NCBI GenBank assembly: GCA_020025655.1
Contig: JAHHRR010000018.1
Span: 1-35,155, forward strand
Reading direction: 5' to 3'
DNA length: 35,155 nucleotides
DNA from: Oscillospiraceae bacterium
GTDB lineage: Bacteria > Bacillota > Clostridia > Oscillospirales > Oscillospiraceae
Shown here: piece by piece, positions 1-7,741 of the stretch
How the letters are laid out: each line of letters opens with the position of its first letter
Position numbering within the stretch: the first letter of the stretch is position 1
Position numbers and translations under genes: made by a program
Notes under the pieces: generated by a model
What the model was told of the DNA's origin: nothing
Databases searched by the model: none
What the model saw: only the letters and a program-made list of their open reading frames with translations

Positions 1-400
1 AGGAGCCGCCTTCGCTGCTTCCGCAGCCGCCGCAGCAACCGCCGCAGCCACCGCTGCATCCGCCGCCTTCTTCAGAACCATCATAAATAGGCAGCTGACC
101 TGTTACAAGCATATCTGCTGCGGTATCTGCGTCACCGCAGAAACCTGATACAGGTATAACGCCTCGGCTGAGAAGAATATTCTTGGCATCAGGGCTCATA
201 TTGCCGCAGATGATAGCCTCTACTTTATTTGCAAGCAGAAGCTCTGCAACAGTATTGGGATCGGACATAGGCTCGCACTCGAGAATTTCCTTTTCCCGCT
301 CATTTACATACTCGCCGGTGTAGTTGTAGCTGGCGAAAACATTGCAGCTACCGAAGTTTTCTGCAATATCGCCGTTATCGTAGGCAACAGCAACTTTCAT
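1..400 (-). CDS. NifX/NifB-like cofactor-binding family protein, partial (3' end beyond window)
   Basis: The visible 133 residues begin MKVAVAYDNG and fit the small NifX/NafY/NifB-C-terminal fold, which in known members binds Fe-S or Mo-Fe clusters or their precursors. Typical elements are the VAVAYD first strand, a 'GNMSPDA' turn and a 'GVIPVSGFCGDA' strand. After about residue 112 the chain becomes a Gly/Cys tail (CSGGCGGCCGGCG) that continues past base 1, so the stop is not seen. The start at 400 has a good ribosome site (GAGGAAAAAT before ATG). It lies 33 bp downstream of the Mrp gene on the same strand, probably in one operon. Pairing of Mrp-type ATPases with NifX-like proteins is known from the orange-protein (ORP) loci of sulfate reducers. 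No nitrogenase genes are visible, so a general Fe-S or metal-cofactor role is more likely than nitrogen fixation. The substrate is unknown. Confidence 0.8.
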   Translation of the reverse strand, partial: MKVAVAYDNGDIAENFGSCNVFASYNYTGEYVNEREKEILECEPMSDPNTVAELLLANKVEAIICGNMSPDAKNILLSRGVIPVSGFCGDADTAADMLVTGQLPIYDGSEEGGGCSGGCGGCCGGCGSSEGGS

Positions 401-433
401 ATTTTTCCTCTTTCCCGCAAATGCGGATTCAAA

Positions 434-1264
434 TTATTTTATTTTCTCAGTGATATAGCTTGCAAAATCTGCAATATGCTCACCGCTGACTTTTTCGACC
501 TCACCTGCGTCGACCATAGCTGCAATAGCAGGATCAATGGGGAGTCTTGCATACTTCTCGATGCCGAAGGACTTGGAAACCTGCTCAACCTTGCTCTCGC
601 CGAAGATGCTGTGCTCCTTGCCGCAGTCAGGACACTTGAAGTAGGACATATTCTCAACAATACCCAGCACAGGAATGTTCATCATCTCGGCCATATTAAC
701 AGCCTTTGCAACAATCATGCTTACAAGGTCCTGAGGAGAGGTTACAATAACGATACCGTCAACAGGCAGAGACTGGAATACAGTCAGTGCAACATCACCG
801 GTTCCGGGAGGCATATCGACGAACATATAGTCTACATCAGTCCACAGAACGTCGGTCCAGAACTGAGTAACAGCACCTGCAATAACAGGTCCACGCCATA
901 CAACAGGCTCAGTCTCGTTTTCGAGAATAAGGTTTATAGACATAAGCTGAATACCGGTGGAAGTGGAAACAGGGATGATGTATTCATCAGTACCGGTAGC
1001 ATGCTGCTTTACGCCGAAGGATTTAGGAATGGAAGGTCCGGTAATATCAGCATCCAGAACAGCTGTATTGAAGCCTCTTCTCTGCATCTCGGATGCGAGA
1101 AGGCTGGTAACCAGAGATTTACCTACGCCGCCCTTACCGCTGACAACGCCGATGACTTTCTTTACCTTGGAGCCCTCGTGAAGGGGTTTAATAAGGCTTT
1201 CGCCGGAACGCTCGGAGCAGTTGGAAACTCCGCAGCTCTCGCAATTATGTGTACATTCGCTCAT
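434..1264 (-). CDS. mrp: Mrp/NBP35-family Fe-S cluster carrier ATPase
   Basis: This 276-residue P-loop ATPase of the Mrp/ApbC/NBP35 family is a cytosolic scaffold or carrier that passes Fe-S clusters to apoproteins. The deviant Walker A GKGGVGKS is at residues 43-50, followed by LDADITGPSIP and the VDMPPGTGD Walker B region. The C-terminal CPDCGKEHSIFG contains the CxxC pair that binds the bridging [4Fe-4S] cluster of the dimer. The N-terminus has four further cysteines (C4, C8, C11, C16), like the N-terminal ferredoxin-like cluster of Nbp35 proteins; many bacterial Mrp proteins lack it. The ATG at 1264 is preceded by GAAAGGTAGAGAC. A TTGACT-17-TATAAT promoter lies about 100 bp upstream. The downstream NifX-like gene is probably co-transcribed. 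Confidence 0.92.
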   Translation of the reverse strand: MSECTHNCESCGVSNCSERSGESLIKPLHEGSKVKKVIGVVSGKGGVGKSLVTSLLASEMQRRGFNTAVLDADITGPSIPKSFGVKQHATGTDEYIIPVSTSTGIQLMSINLILENETEPVVWRGPVIAGAVTQFWTDVLWTDVDYMFVDMPPGTGDVALTVFQSLPVDGIVIVTSPQDLVSMIVAKAVNMAEMMNIPVLGIVENMSYFKCPDCGKEHSIFGESKVEQVSKSFGIEKYARLPIDPAIAAMVDAGEVEKVSGEHIADFASYITEKIK

Positions 1265-1365
1265 AAAAGTCTCTACCTTTCAGTAACATGATATAAAAAC
1301 GGGACTGTGATATCCCTTATTTAATCGGAGAACAGACGTCTCCGTCCATTTAACTACATTAAATG

Positions 1366-1394
1366 ATTATACAACATTTGTCGGATATAGTCAA
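1366..1394 (-). promoter_or_regulatory. Promoter of the mrp operon
   Basis: On the minus strand, TTGACT (complement of 1389-1394) is followed by exactly 17 bp and TATAAT (complement of 1366-1371). This near-consensus sigma-A promoter implies a leader of about 95 nt before the mrp ATG. The leader contains a short CGGAGA/TCTCCG hairpin (1326-1344) without a U-run. I recognise no riboswitch class in it. Confidence 0.75.
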
Positions 1395-1400
1395 ATAATC

Positions 1401-1901
1401 TCACTTATATTTTCTCAGCGCTCTGACCAAATATTCAGCGGCAATTCCTGTAAAAACGCCCGTAATTATGCCTGAAACGCCAAGAACAGGAGCATACACC
1501 CAAAGCTTAGGCGTTTTGACAATAAGTGCGCAGGCAGTAAGCTGTCCGGCATTGTGGCATACGCCGGAAATTGCACTGGTTAGCCACAGAAGCTTTTCAG
1601 GAATAAGCGATGTGCATATGCACATGGCTATGTAAGCTAAAAGGCCGCCTGCGAGACTGTAAATGAAGCTTGCGGGGCTTCCGGCAAACATTGAACCCAT
1701 GATTATTCTCATAAGCAGTATAAGACCGGCTTCTTTTTTTCCCAGAAGCAGCATAGCCGCAAGAGTAATGATATTTGCAAGCCCCAGTTTAATTCCCGGT
1801 ATAGGCACTGGGGACGGAATCTGCGCTTCAAGGACAAATATTCCCAGCGCCAGAGCCGTAAGCATGGCCATAAAGCTGAGCTTTTTAGTTTTACCCATCA
1901 A
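1401..1901 (-). CDS. Gx transporter / heptaprenyl-diphosphate-synthase-component-I-like membrane protein (EetB-like)
   Basis: This 166-residue, highly hydrophobic protein has about five membrane segments. It belongs to the family annotated as 'Gx transporter' or 'Hpre_diP_synt_I' (PF07456), with the conserved PGIKLGLANIITL and MRIIMGSMFAGSPASF stretches. The family also resembles the S components of ECF transporters. Its biochemical role is not settled; despite the name it need not take part in prenyl synthesis. The first 11 bases overlap the end of the upstream NusG-II gene, indicating translational coupling. The same two families are, as I recall, EetB and EetA of the Listeria flavin-based extracellular electron transfer locus. 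None of the other locus members (Ndh2, PplA, ApbE) is in this window. Confidence 0.82.
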   Translation of the reverse strand: MMGKTKKLSFMAMLTALALGIFVLEAQIPSPVPIPGIKLGLANIITLAAMLLLGKKEAGLILLMRIIMGSMFAGSPASFIYSLAGGLLAYIAMCICTSLIPEKLLWLTSAISGVCHNAGQLTACALIVKTPKLWVYAPVLGVSGIITGVFTGIAAEYLVRALRKYK

Positions 1902-2253
1902 TCCCGCTCCCTTCGATGCTTATAACAAGTCTGTTTGGCATACAGACAATGGGAACTCCGCCGCCTGTAAGTCTGCCCTGATTTACACAGACCTTATCCG
2001 GGCAGGATGCGGACGTAACCGAAATTGCCCCCGGTTCCACATGAACCACATTTCTGCCGTACTTTGTGGCGATTTCAATATCATAAGCCTGACTTACCTT
2101 GCTTAAATCCACTCTATCATATTCTTCCCCGTCTACCGATATTACGGCAACTGTACCCGACGGAAGATTTTTGAGCAACACAAATGAGGCGATGCCCAGC
2201 AGACAGAGCAACACCAACACAATTATAATTATTTTTGAATTCTTATCTTTCAT
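1891..2253 (-). CDS. NusG domain II-containing membrane-anchored protein (EetA-like)
   Basis: This 120-residue protein has a basic N-terminus (MKDKNSK), one membrane anchor at about residues 8-27, and an extracytoplasmic beta domain of the NusG domain II type (PF07009). The domain includes the typical 'SASCPDKVCVNQGRL' loop with two cysteines and 'PIVCMPNRLVISI'. This family is not the transcription factor NusG. It is commonly found beside Gx-transporter, ApbE or FMN-binding genes and is suspected of a role in membrane electron transfer. The ATG at 2253 has no Shine-Dalgarno before it. A consensus promoter ends only 6 bases upstream, so the mRNA may be leaderless. No other in-frame ATG near the start would preserve the basic N-terminus and anchor. 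Confidence 0.82.
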   Translation of the reverse strand: MKDKNSKIIIIVLVLLCLLGIASFVLLKNLPSGTVAVISVDGEEYDRVDLSKVSQAYDIEIATKYGRNVVHVEPGAISVTSASCPDKVCVNQGRLTGGGVPIVCMPNRLVISIEGSGIDG

Positions 2254-2259
2254 AATTAC

Positions 2260-2288
2260 ATTTTAGTTTAGCATATCGCTCTTGTCAA
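2260..2288 (-). promoter_or_regulatory. Promoter of the NusG-II/Gx-transporter operon, abutting the start codon
   Basis: On the minus strand, TTGACA (complement of 2283-2288), a 17-bp spacer and TAAAAT (complement of 2260-2265) form a near-perfect promoter. Only six bases (GTAATT) separate the -10 box from the ATG. The normal start point, about 7 nt downstream of the -10 box, therefore falls on the A of ATG. Confidence 0.75.
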
Positions 2289-2320
2289 TGTTCCCTTTTA
2301 CCTTTTGTGCTGATTTATGC

Positions 2321-2439
2321 CTATACCGGAAATTCTTCGTCGAATTGCACAAGAGATGTGATCTGCATACGGTCCGCTAAAACAATTATAGCAACCACTA
2401 CAATTAAAAGGTGAAAACCAATATTCGTTTCTTTTTCAT
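2321..2439 (-). pseudogene. Possible frameshifted remnant of a small membrane-anchored protein gene
   Basis: An ATG at 2439 (minus), preceded by GGGAAAGG, opens MKKKRILVFTF and then stops. Switching frame by one base at that point continues into LIVVVAIIVLADRMQ, then ITSLVQFDEEFPV and a TAG at 2321-2323. The joined chain looks like a basic N-terminus plus a signal anchor and a short tail. From ATG to the final stop is 119 bases, one short of 40 codons, which fits a 1-base deletion. The evidence is only the shape of the sequence; a chance hydrophobic frame is quite possible. Confidence 0.25.
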
Positions 2440-2646
2440 AACCTTTCCCGCATTTCTATAATTCAACTGTCAGAATAATTTTGATATGTGTAGCAAAATA
2501 AGTTTCTGTTATTATAGCACATCTCACTATATTTTTGCTGCTTTTCTGTGATTCATAATCTACTGTCGAAATAAGAGAATACCGGCAAAACCGACAGAGT
2601 TTTTTCTATCAGTCCAAAGAGTATACGGGACTGTCAATGGTTTGCA
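2440..2646. other. AT-rich intergenic stretch, no gene recognised
   Basis: Together with 2254-2439 this forms a gap of about 450 bp between divergent transcription units. A CTGTCG...CGACAG inverted repeat with a long loop, followed by AGTTTTTT, lies near 2571-2608 and might be a weak plus-strand terminator. I found no convincing transcript for it to end, and no recognisable RNA motif. Confidence 0.4.
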
Positions 2647-2676
2647 TTGATTATGATTTGCAATTTATGTTATAAT
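2647..2676 (+). promoter_or_regulatory. Promoter of the SEDS-PBP-ABC-F-YdcF operon
   Basis: TTGATT (2647-2652), an 18-bp spacer and a perfect TATAAT (2671-2676) lie 35 bp before the FHA-SEDS start codon. A strong AGGAGG ribosome site follows at 2698-2703. Confidence 0.65.
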
Positions 2677-2710
2677 AATGTATTAAGTATTTAAATCAGG
2701 AGGCAGGATA

Positions 2711-4561
2711 ATGGAAGCAGTCATCCCCTACCTAATGACAATCTCAAAATTTGTACTTATCGCACTTTCTATATGTGTTCTTGTACGCTGTATCCGTTCC
2801 ATGCTCAGTGAACGCTATGAAGCGGAAACCTGGGGTTATATAAGAGTTGACGATACTGTTATTCCCATAACTCACTGGGAAAACATTATAGGCCGCTCAA
2901 CCAGTGCCGATATACGGCTTTTAAATCCGGGAATAGGGCGGGTTCATGCGGTTTTAACCCGAAGCGATCAGGGCGTGTGGAAAATTTACGACATCTTCTC
3001 CAAGGGCGGTGTATGGGTAAACGGCGAAAAAGTACGTCTCAACGGAATTCGCCTTAACCATGGTGATATCATAAATCTTGGCGGCAGCTGCGTCAGATTT
3101 CTGGATATCGGCAAATCCCGCCGTGCAGAGCTTGAGGCTCAGCGCAGCTTTGCAGGTAAAAATGTTTCTCCCTCTCTTACCCTTTTAGAGCTTACTGTTT
3201 TTCAGCTTTTTCTGCTTTTGCAGCACGTAATTTCAGCAGAACCTCAGTATCTTTCTGCAATCTCACTGGGCTTTATATGCCTTATGGTAATGCAGTGGAC
3301 CTGCTATAATTCCATGCGGCTTATCAACAGAAGCGGATTTGAGGTTGAGACTATTGCATTTTATCTCACCACGCTCGGTATGTCTGTTGCCGCCGCTTCA
3401 ACTCCCGAAGATATGTACAAGCAGATTCTTCTTACCATAGTAAGTGTTATTCTGTTTCTGGTAAGCGGCTGGTGGCTGCGGAATTTAAAACGCACATCCT
3501 CGGCAAGAATTCCTATCGGCGCAACAGCTCTTGTTCTGCTTGCCGTTAACGTATTGTTCAGTGACGCTGTATTCGGTGCTAAAAACTGGCTTGAATTCGG
3601 CGGTTACTCCTTCCAGCCGTCTGAGCTTATAAAATTTGCATACATTTATGTCGGCGCCGCCACTCTGGACAGCCTTTACAGAAAACAGAACCTTTTCGGC
3701 TTTATTGTTTTCTCCGCTCTCTGCGTTGTAGCTCTGGCTCTTATAGGTGACTTCGGAACCGCACTTATTTTCTTTGTAAGCTTTCTTGTTATTTCTTTCA
3801 TGCGCTCAGGCTCTATCGCAACTGTATTTCTGGCAATCTCAGGTGCAGGTCTTGCAGGCTTTCTTGCGGTAATGGTAAAGCCTTATATAGCTCAGCGTTT
3901 TATGAGCTGGGGCCACGTCTGGGAGGATGTCTATAATACCGGCTATCAGCAGACAAGAGCAATGTCTGCCGCCGCTTCCGGAGGATTATTCGGAAAAGGC
4001 GCAGGTCAGGGCTGGCTTAACAGCATCTTTGCTGCAAATACGGATATGGTTTTTGCGGTCATAAGCGAAGAGCTTGGTCTTATAATTGCGCTTTGCATGA
4101 TGCTGAGCATTTTGACTCTGGCATTTTTTGCAGTCCGCAGTGCAAGGCAGGGGCGCTCTGCCTATTATGCTATTGCGGCCTGTGCTTCTATGAGTATGCT
4201 TCTTACACAGATGGCACTGAATGTTTTCGGTTCTCTGGATATTCTGCCCTTTACAGGCGTTACCTTCCCCTTTGTATCCCGTGGCGGTTCGTCTCTTATC
4301 TCCTGCTGGATGCTGATGGCATTTGTTAAAGCTGCTGATAACCGTAAGAGCGCAAGCTTTGCAGTACGTCCCGGAAAGAAGTCCAAAACCTCTGAAGAAG
4401 CAGAGGAAAATCCCTACTGCGAGTATCAGCCCGATTATCTGCACAAAACAGACGAAGATGAAAACGAGCTTTTTGATTCGGATTTTGAGGATCTTCCGCC
4501 TTATTTTAACCCGTATGACGATTTTGATGAAGACGATGATGACGAGGGGGCATGGAGCTGA
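2711..4561 (+). CDS. FHA domain-SEDS (FtsW/RodA/SpoVE) fusion protein, peptidoglycan glycosyltransferase
   Basis: This 616-residue protein has four parts. An N-terminal membrane segment spans residues 9-28. A cytoplasmic FHA domain spans about 42-133, with G61-R62-S63, R77-V-H79 and N104-G105 as the expected phosphothreonine-binding positions. A polytopic SEDS core spans about 155-535. A very acidic tail covers about 550-616 (for example DSDFEDLPP and DDFDEDDDDEG). The SEDS signature NTDMVFAVISEELG (443-456) contains the conserved aspartate considered essential for glycosyltransfer (D445 here). SEDS proteins polymerise lipid II with a partner class B PBP, and the PBP is encoded immediately downstream with overlapping ends. 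The FHA domain suggests control by a Ser/Thr kinase of the PASTA type, which is not in this window. AGGAGG 7 bases upstream supports the start. Whether it acts in division, elongation or sporulation cannot be read from sequence. Confidence 0.93.
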   Translation: MEAVIPYLMTISKFVLIALSICVLVRCIRSMLSERYEAETWGYIRVDDTVIPITHWENIIGRSTSADIRLLNPGIGRVHAVLTRSDQGVWKIYDIFSKGGVWVNGEKVRLNGIRLNHGDIINLGGSCVRFLDIGKSRRAELEAQRSFAGKNVSPSLTLLELTVFQLFLLLQHVISAEPQYLSAISLGFICLMVMQWTCYNSMRLINRSGFEVETIAFYLTTLGMSVAAASTPEDMYKQILLTIVSVILFLVSGWWLRNLKRTSSARIPIGATALVLLAVNVLFSDAVFGAKNWLEFGGYSFQPSELIKFAYIYVGAATLDSLYRKQNLFGFIVFSALCVVALALIGDFGTALIFFVSFLVISFMRSGSIATVFLAISGAGLAGFLAVMVKPYIAQRFMSWGHVWEDVYNTGYQQTRAMSAAASGGLFGKGAGQGWLNSIFAANTDMVFAVISEELGLIIALCMMLSILTLAFFAVRSARQGRSAYYAIAACASMSMLLTQMALNVFGSLDILPFTGVTFPFVSRGGSSLISCWMLMAFVKAADNRKSASFAVRPGKKSKTSEEAEENPYCEYQPDYLHKTDEDENELFDSDFEDLPPYFNPYDDFDEDDDDEGAWS

Positions 4562-5856
4562 TGAAAAAGATTACTTCAAGAGCAGTTTCCGTTTTGCTCA
4601 TTGCAGCGCTTGTAATAGCCGGCATGGGACTGTATATAGGCCGGTATATTTTCCACGGTGAAGACTGGGCACTGTTCTTTTCCGGTGCAAACTCTGATTC
4701 AACAGGTGTAATCAAAGACAGAAACGGCGTGGTTCTCGCCTCTTTCTCACCTGATGAAAAGCTTTATGCTGACGACCAGCTTACAAGACTTGCTGATTAT
4801 CACGTTCTTGGAGACTACTGGGGCCGTACAGGCAGCGGTATTCTATCGAGATTTCAGAGCGGTGTTTATAATTTCAACCTCCTTACAGGTACTACAAAGG
4901 TAAGCAGCAGCAAAATGACTTTAAACATTGACTCAGAGCTTAATAAGGTTGCATACAATGCTCTGGGCGGCCGAAAAGGTGCTGTTCTGCTCAGTAACTA
5001 TAAAACAGGTGAAATTCTGTCTCTTGTTTCCACACCTGTTGTTGATCCTGCCGATCAAAATGCGGAAGTGCCGGAAGGCGCTTACATCAATCGCTGCCTC
5101 AGCGCAGCCTTTGTTCCCGGTTCGGTTTTCAAGCTTGTGACCGCAGCAGCGGCAATAGAGAATATACCCGACCTCTATGACAGAAGCTTTTACTGCGAAG
5201 GTGAATACGACATTGCAGGAGTAAAAATCAAATGCTCCGGCACACACTACACTCAGACCTTCGAGCAGGCTATGGCAAATTCCTGCAACTGCGCTTTTGC
5301 ACAGGTAGCTGTTATGCTTGGTCAGGACACAATGAAGAAATACGTGCAGCAGTACGGATTTCTTGACAGTCAGAAAATAAACGGCATACGCACCGCACGA
5401 GGCAGCTATCCTCAGGATTTCATTGGCGATCCGGAGCTTGCATGGTCAGGTATCGGTCAGTCTACCGACCTTATAAGCCCCTATTCCATGCTGCGCTTTG
5501 TGTCCGCTGTTGCAAACGACGGCGTTCTTTGTGAGCCGAGTATTGTAAAAGAGGACAGTGCGCCGGAAAAGACCCGCTTCATGAAAGCGGATACGGCTGA
5601 TAAGCTCAAGCAGCTTATGAGCTATAATGTAAGTTCACACTATGCACAGAGAATGGATTTTTCCGGTTTGAATCTGTGCGCAAAAACCGGAACAGCCGAG
5701 CTGGGCAACGGCACTTCCCATGCATGGTTTACAGGCTTTTTAGATGATGAAGCACACCCTTACGCTTTTGTAGTGTTAGTTGAGCAGGGCGGCAGCGGTC
5801 TTTCAGCAGCAGGTTCCGTTGCCAACAGCTTACTTCAGGCAGCTGTAAACAGATAA
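4552..5856 (+). CDS. Penicillin-binding protein, class B-type transpeptidase (PbpA-like)
   Basis: This protein of up to 434 residues has an N-terminal membrane anchor (about 8-32), a short dimerisation region and a penicillin-binding transpeptidase domain. All three catalytic motifs are present: S191-V-F-K194 with nucleophile S191, S244-C-N246, and K378-T-G380. It is much shorter than typical PBP2/PBP3 and lacks PASTA domains. It resembles the PbpA partner of FtsW/RodA in actinobacteria and clostridia. It would cross-link the glycan made by the upstream SEDS protein. Two starts are possible: ATG 4552, overlapping the upstream gene by 10 bp, or ATG 4561, which overlaps the upstream stop in an ATGA-like fashion and has GGAG just before it. 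I cannot decide between them. Confidence 0.93.
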   Translation: MELMKKITSRAVSVLLIAALVIAGMGLYIGRYIFHGEDWALFFSGANSDSTGVIKDRNGVVLASFSPDEKLYADDQLTRLADYHVLGDYWGRTGSGILSRFQSGVYNFNLLTGTTKVSSSKMTLNIDSELNKVAYNALGGRKGAVLLSNYKTGEILSLVSTPVVDPADQNAEVPEGAYINRCLSAAFVPGSVFKLVTAAAAIENIPDLYDRSFYCEGEYDIAGVKIKCSGTHYTQTFEQAMANSCNCAFAQVAVMLGQDTMKKYVQQYGFLDSQKINGIRTARGSYPQDFIGDPELAWSGIGQSTDLISPYSMLRFVSAVANDGVLCEPSIVKEDSAPEKTRFMKADTADKLKQLMSYNVSSHYAQRMDFSGLNLCAKTGTAELGNGTSHAWFTGFLDDEAHPYAFVVLVEQGGSGLSAAGSVANSLLQAAVNR

Positions 5857-5866
5857 GGAGTTATAG

Positions 5867-7741
5867 ATGATAGATATTTCAGTAAGCTCACTGGTAAAAT
5901 CCTATGAGCTTGGTAAAAATGTATTGGACGGACTGTCCTTCACCATAAATTCCGGTGAGCGGGTTGGAATTCTGGGTCATAACGGCTGCGGAAAAACCAC
6001 ATTATTCAAGATTCTTGTGGGTGAGCTGGATTACGACGAGGGCGACATTATGATTGCCCCCTCTAAGCGTCTGGGTCTCATTTCCCAGATTCCTGTTTAT
6101 CCTGAGGACTGGACAACTGAGGATGTTTTAAAAGATGCCCACAGGCATTTGTATAAAATAAGTGAAAAGCTTGATAACATCACAGCTCAGCTGGAGTTTG
6201 ATCAGTCCCCCAGTCTTTTAAAGGATTATGACAAGCTTAGTGAGGATTTCCGCCGCCTTGGCGGATACGAAATGGACGTTAACCGCAACCGTGTTGCAAA
6301 CGGCCTTATGATTGATGAAAATATGCGTCAGCAGCTGTTCTCCAGTCTTTCCGGCGGTGAGAAAACCCGTGTCAACCTTGCAAGACTTATTCTTGAGGAT
6401 ACCGACATTCTCCTGCTCGACGAGCCTACAAACCATCTGGATTTAAAAGCTACCGAATGGCTTGAGGATTATCTTGTTCACTTTAAAGGCACAGTGCTTA
6501 CAATAAGCCATGACCGTTATTTCCTCGATACAGTTGTACAGCGCAGCATTGAGATAAGCGACGGTCAGGCTGAGTTCTATTCAGGCAATTACAGCTTTTA
6601 CGTTCAGGAGCGTCAGCAGCGCTTTGAGGAAAAGCTGAGAAAATATGAAAAGGATCAGGCCAAAATTGCACAGCTCACCAAAGCCGCTGAGCAGATGCAC
6701 CTCTGGGCCTTCATGGGTAATGACAAGCTGCATAAGCGTGCATTCTCCATGGAAAAGCGCATTGAGAAGCTGGGCAGCAGTGAAAAGCCTCACGAGGAAA
6801 AGAAGCTGAATATCAAATTCAAGCAGCGTGAATTTTCCGGTGATGAGGTACTGGTAGCAGATTCAATATCAAAATCCTTCGGTGACAAGAAGCTGTTTTC
6901 CGATCTTTCCCTGATGGTAACAGGCGGCGAGCGCATCGCCCTTATAGGTGACAACGGAGCCGGAAAGTCCACATTTATAAAGCTCATTATGAATGAGGAA
7001 ACACCCGACACCGGCTATCTCTATCAGGGGCCCTCTGTACGCAGCGCATATCTGCCTCAGATCGTGCGTTTCACTGACGAAAGCCGTTCCTGTCTCGACA
7101 CTATGCTTTATGACTGCAAATGCACTCCTCAGGATGCAAGAGATCGTCTGGCGGCATTCGGTTTCCGTGGTGAAGATGTACTTACACCGGTAGGTTCTCT
7201 TTCCGGCGGCGAAAAGAGCAGACTCCGTCTGTGTATGCTTATGGGAAATGATATAAACTTCCTGATTCTGGACGAACCTACAAACCATCTGGATATTGCA
7301 AGCCGTGAGTGGATGGAAGATGCTCTTTCCGATTTTACCGAGACTCTGCTTTTTGTTTCTCACGACCGTTACTTCATAGATAAATTCGCTCAGCGCATAT
7401 GGTATTTATGCGACGGGAAGATTCGTGATTTCCGTGGCGGATATAAGGATTTTCTGGAATGGAAGGAACGGCAGGCTGTTTTTGAGAAGAATCAGAAGAA
7501 CGAGCAGAAAAAAGCAGAGGTGAAGAAAGAGAAAAAGCCCAAAGCACCTCGTTCCGATAAGCAGCTTGCGAAGGTTGAAAGAGAAATCGAAAAACTGGAG
7601 GAGCAGATTGCCGATCTTGAACAGCAGGCTCAGCAGTATGCTTCAGATTATCAGAAGCTCATGGAGATAGAAACTCAAAAAGAGGAATTGGATGAAAGGC
7701 TCACCGAGCTCTATGAGCGCTGGGAGGAGTTGAGTTCATGA
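5867..7741 (+). CDS. ABC-F family ATPase (ribosome-associated, Uup/YfmR-like)
   Basis: This 624-residue soluble protein has two ABC ATPase domains in one chain and no membrane part. The first Walker A is GHNGCGKTT (K43) with LSGGEKTR and LLLDEPTNHLD. The second is GDNGAGKST with LSGGEKSR and LILDEPTNHLD. Between them lies the charged helical linker of ABC-F proteins (about residues 240-320), which in known members reaches the ribosomal tRNA site. A coiled-coil C-terminal extension (about 535-624, rich in K, E and Q) resembles Uup/YfmR. ABC-F proteins resolve stalled ribosomes or protect them from antibiotics; the housekeeping Uup/YfmR type is the better match. AAGGAG at 5855-5860 precedes the ATG. 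It is third in the operon, 10 bp after the PBP gene. Confidence 0.92.
   Translation: MIDISVSSLVKSYELGKNVLDGLSFTINSGERVGILGHNGCGKTTLFKILVGELDYDEGDIMIAPSKRLGLISQIPVYPEDWTTEDVLKDAHRHLYKISEKLDNITAQLEFDQSPSLLKDYDKLSEDFRRLGGYEMDVNRNRVANGLMIDENMRQQLFSSLSGGEKTRVNLARLILEDTDILLLDEPTNHLDLKATEWLEDYLVHFKGTVLTISHDRYFLDTVVQRSIEISDGQAEFYSGNYSFYVQERQQRFEEKLRKYEKDQAKIAQLTKAAEQMHLWAFMGNDKLHKRAFSMEKRIEKLGSSEKPHEEKKLNIKFKQREFSGDEVLVADSISKSFGDKKLFSDLSLMVTGGERIALIGDNGAGKSTFIKLIMNEETPDTGYLYQGPSVRSAYLPQIVRFTDESRSCLDTMLYDCKCTPQDARDRLAAFGFRGEDVLTPVGSLSGGEKSRLRLCMLMGNDINFLILDEPTNHLDIASREWMEDALSDFTETLLFVSHDRYFIDKFAQRIWYLCDGKIRDFRGGYKDFLEWKERQAVFEKNQKNEQKKAEVKKEKKPKAPRSDKQLAKVEREIEKLEEQIADLEQQAQQYASDYQKLMEIETQKEELDERLTELYERWEELSS

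Noticed and set aside
476..1291. Open frame on the plus strand opposite mrp
   Set aside because: It lies entirely opposite a well-supported gene and resembles no known protein.
1265..1365. Possible riboswitch in the mrp leader
   Set aside because: Only one short hairpin was found, with no U-run and no motif of a known class.
2571..2608. CTGTCG...CGACAG hairpin followed by T6 in the gap before the SEDS operon
   Set aside because: The stem is short and the loop long, and there is no credible upstream transcript, so I did not call a terminator or small RNA.
5867..7741. Antibiotic resistance role for the ABC-F protein
   Set aside because: The long coiled-coil C-terminus and the operon with cell-wall genes fit the housekeeping Uup/YfmR group better than the known resistance subfamilies.
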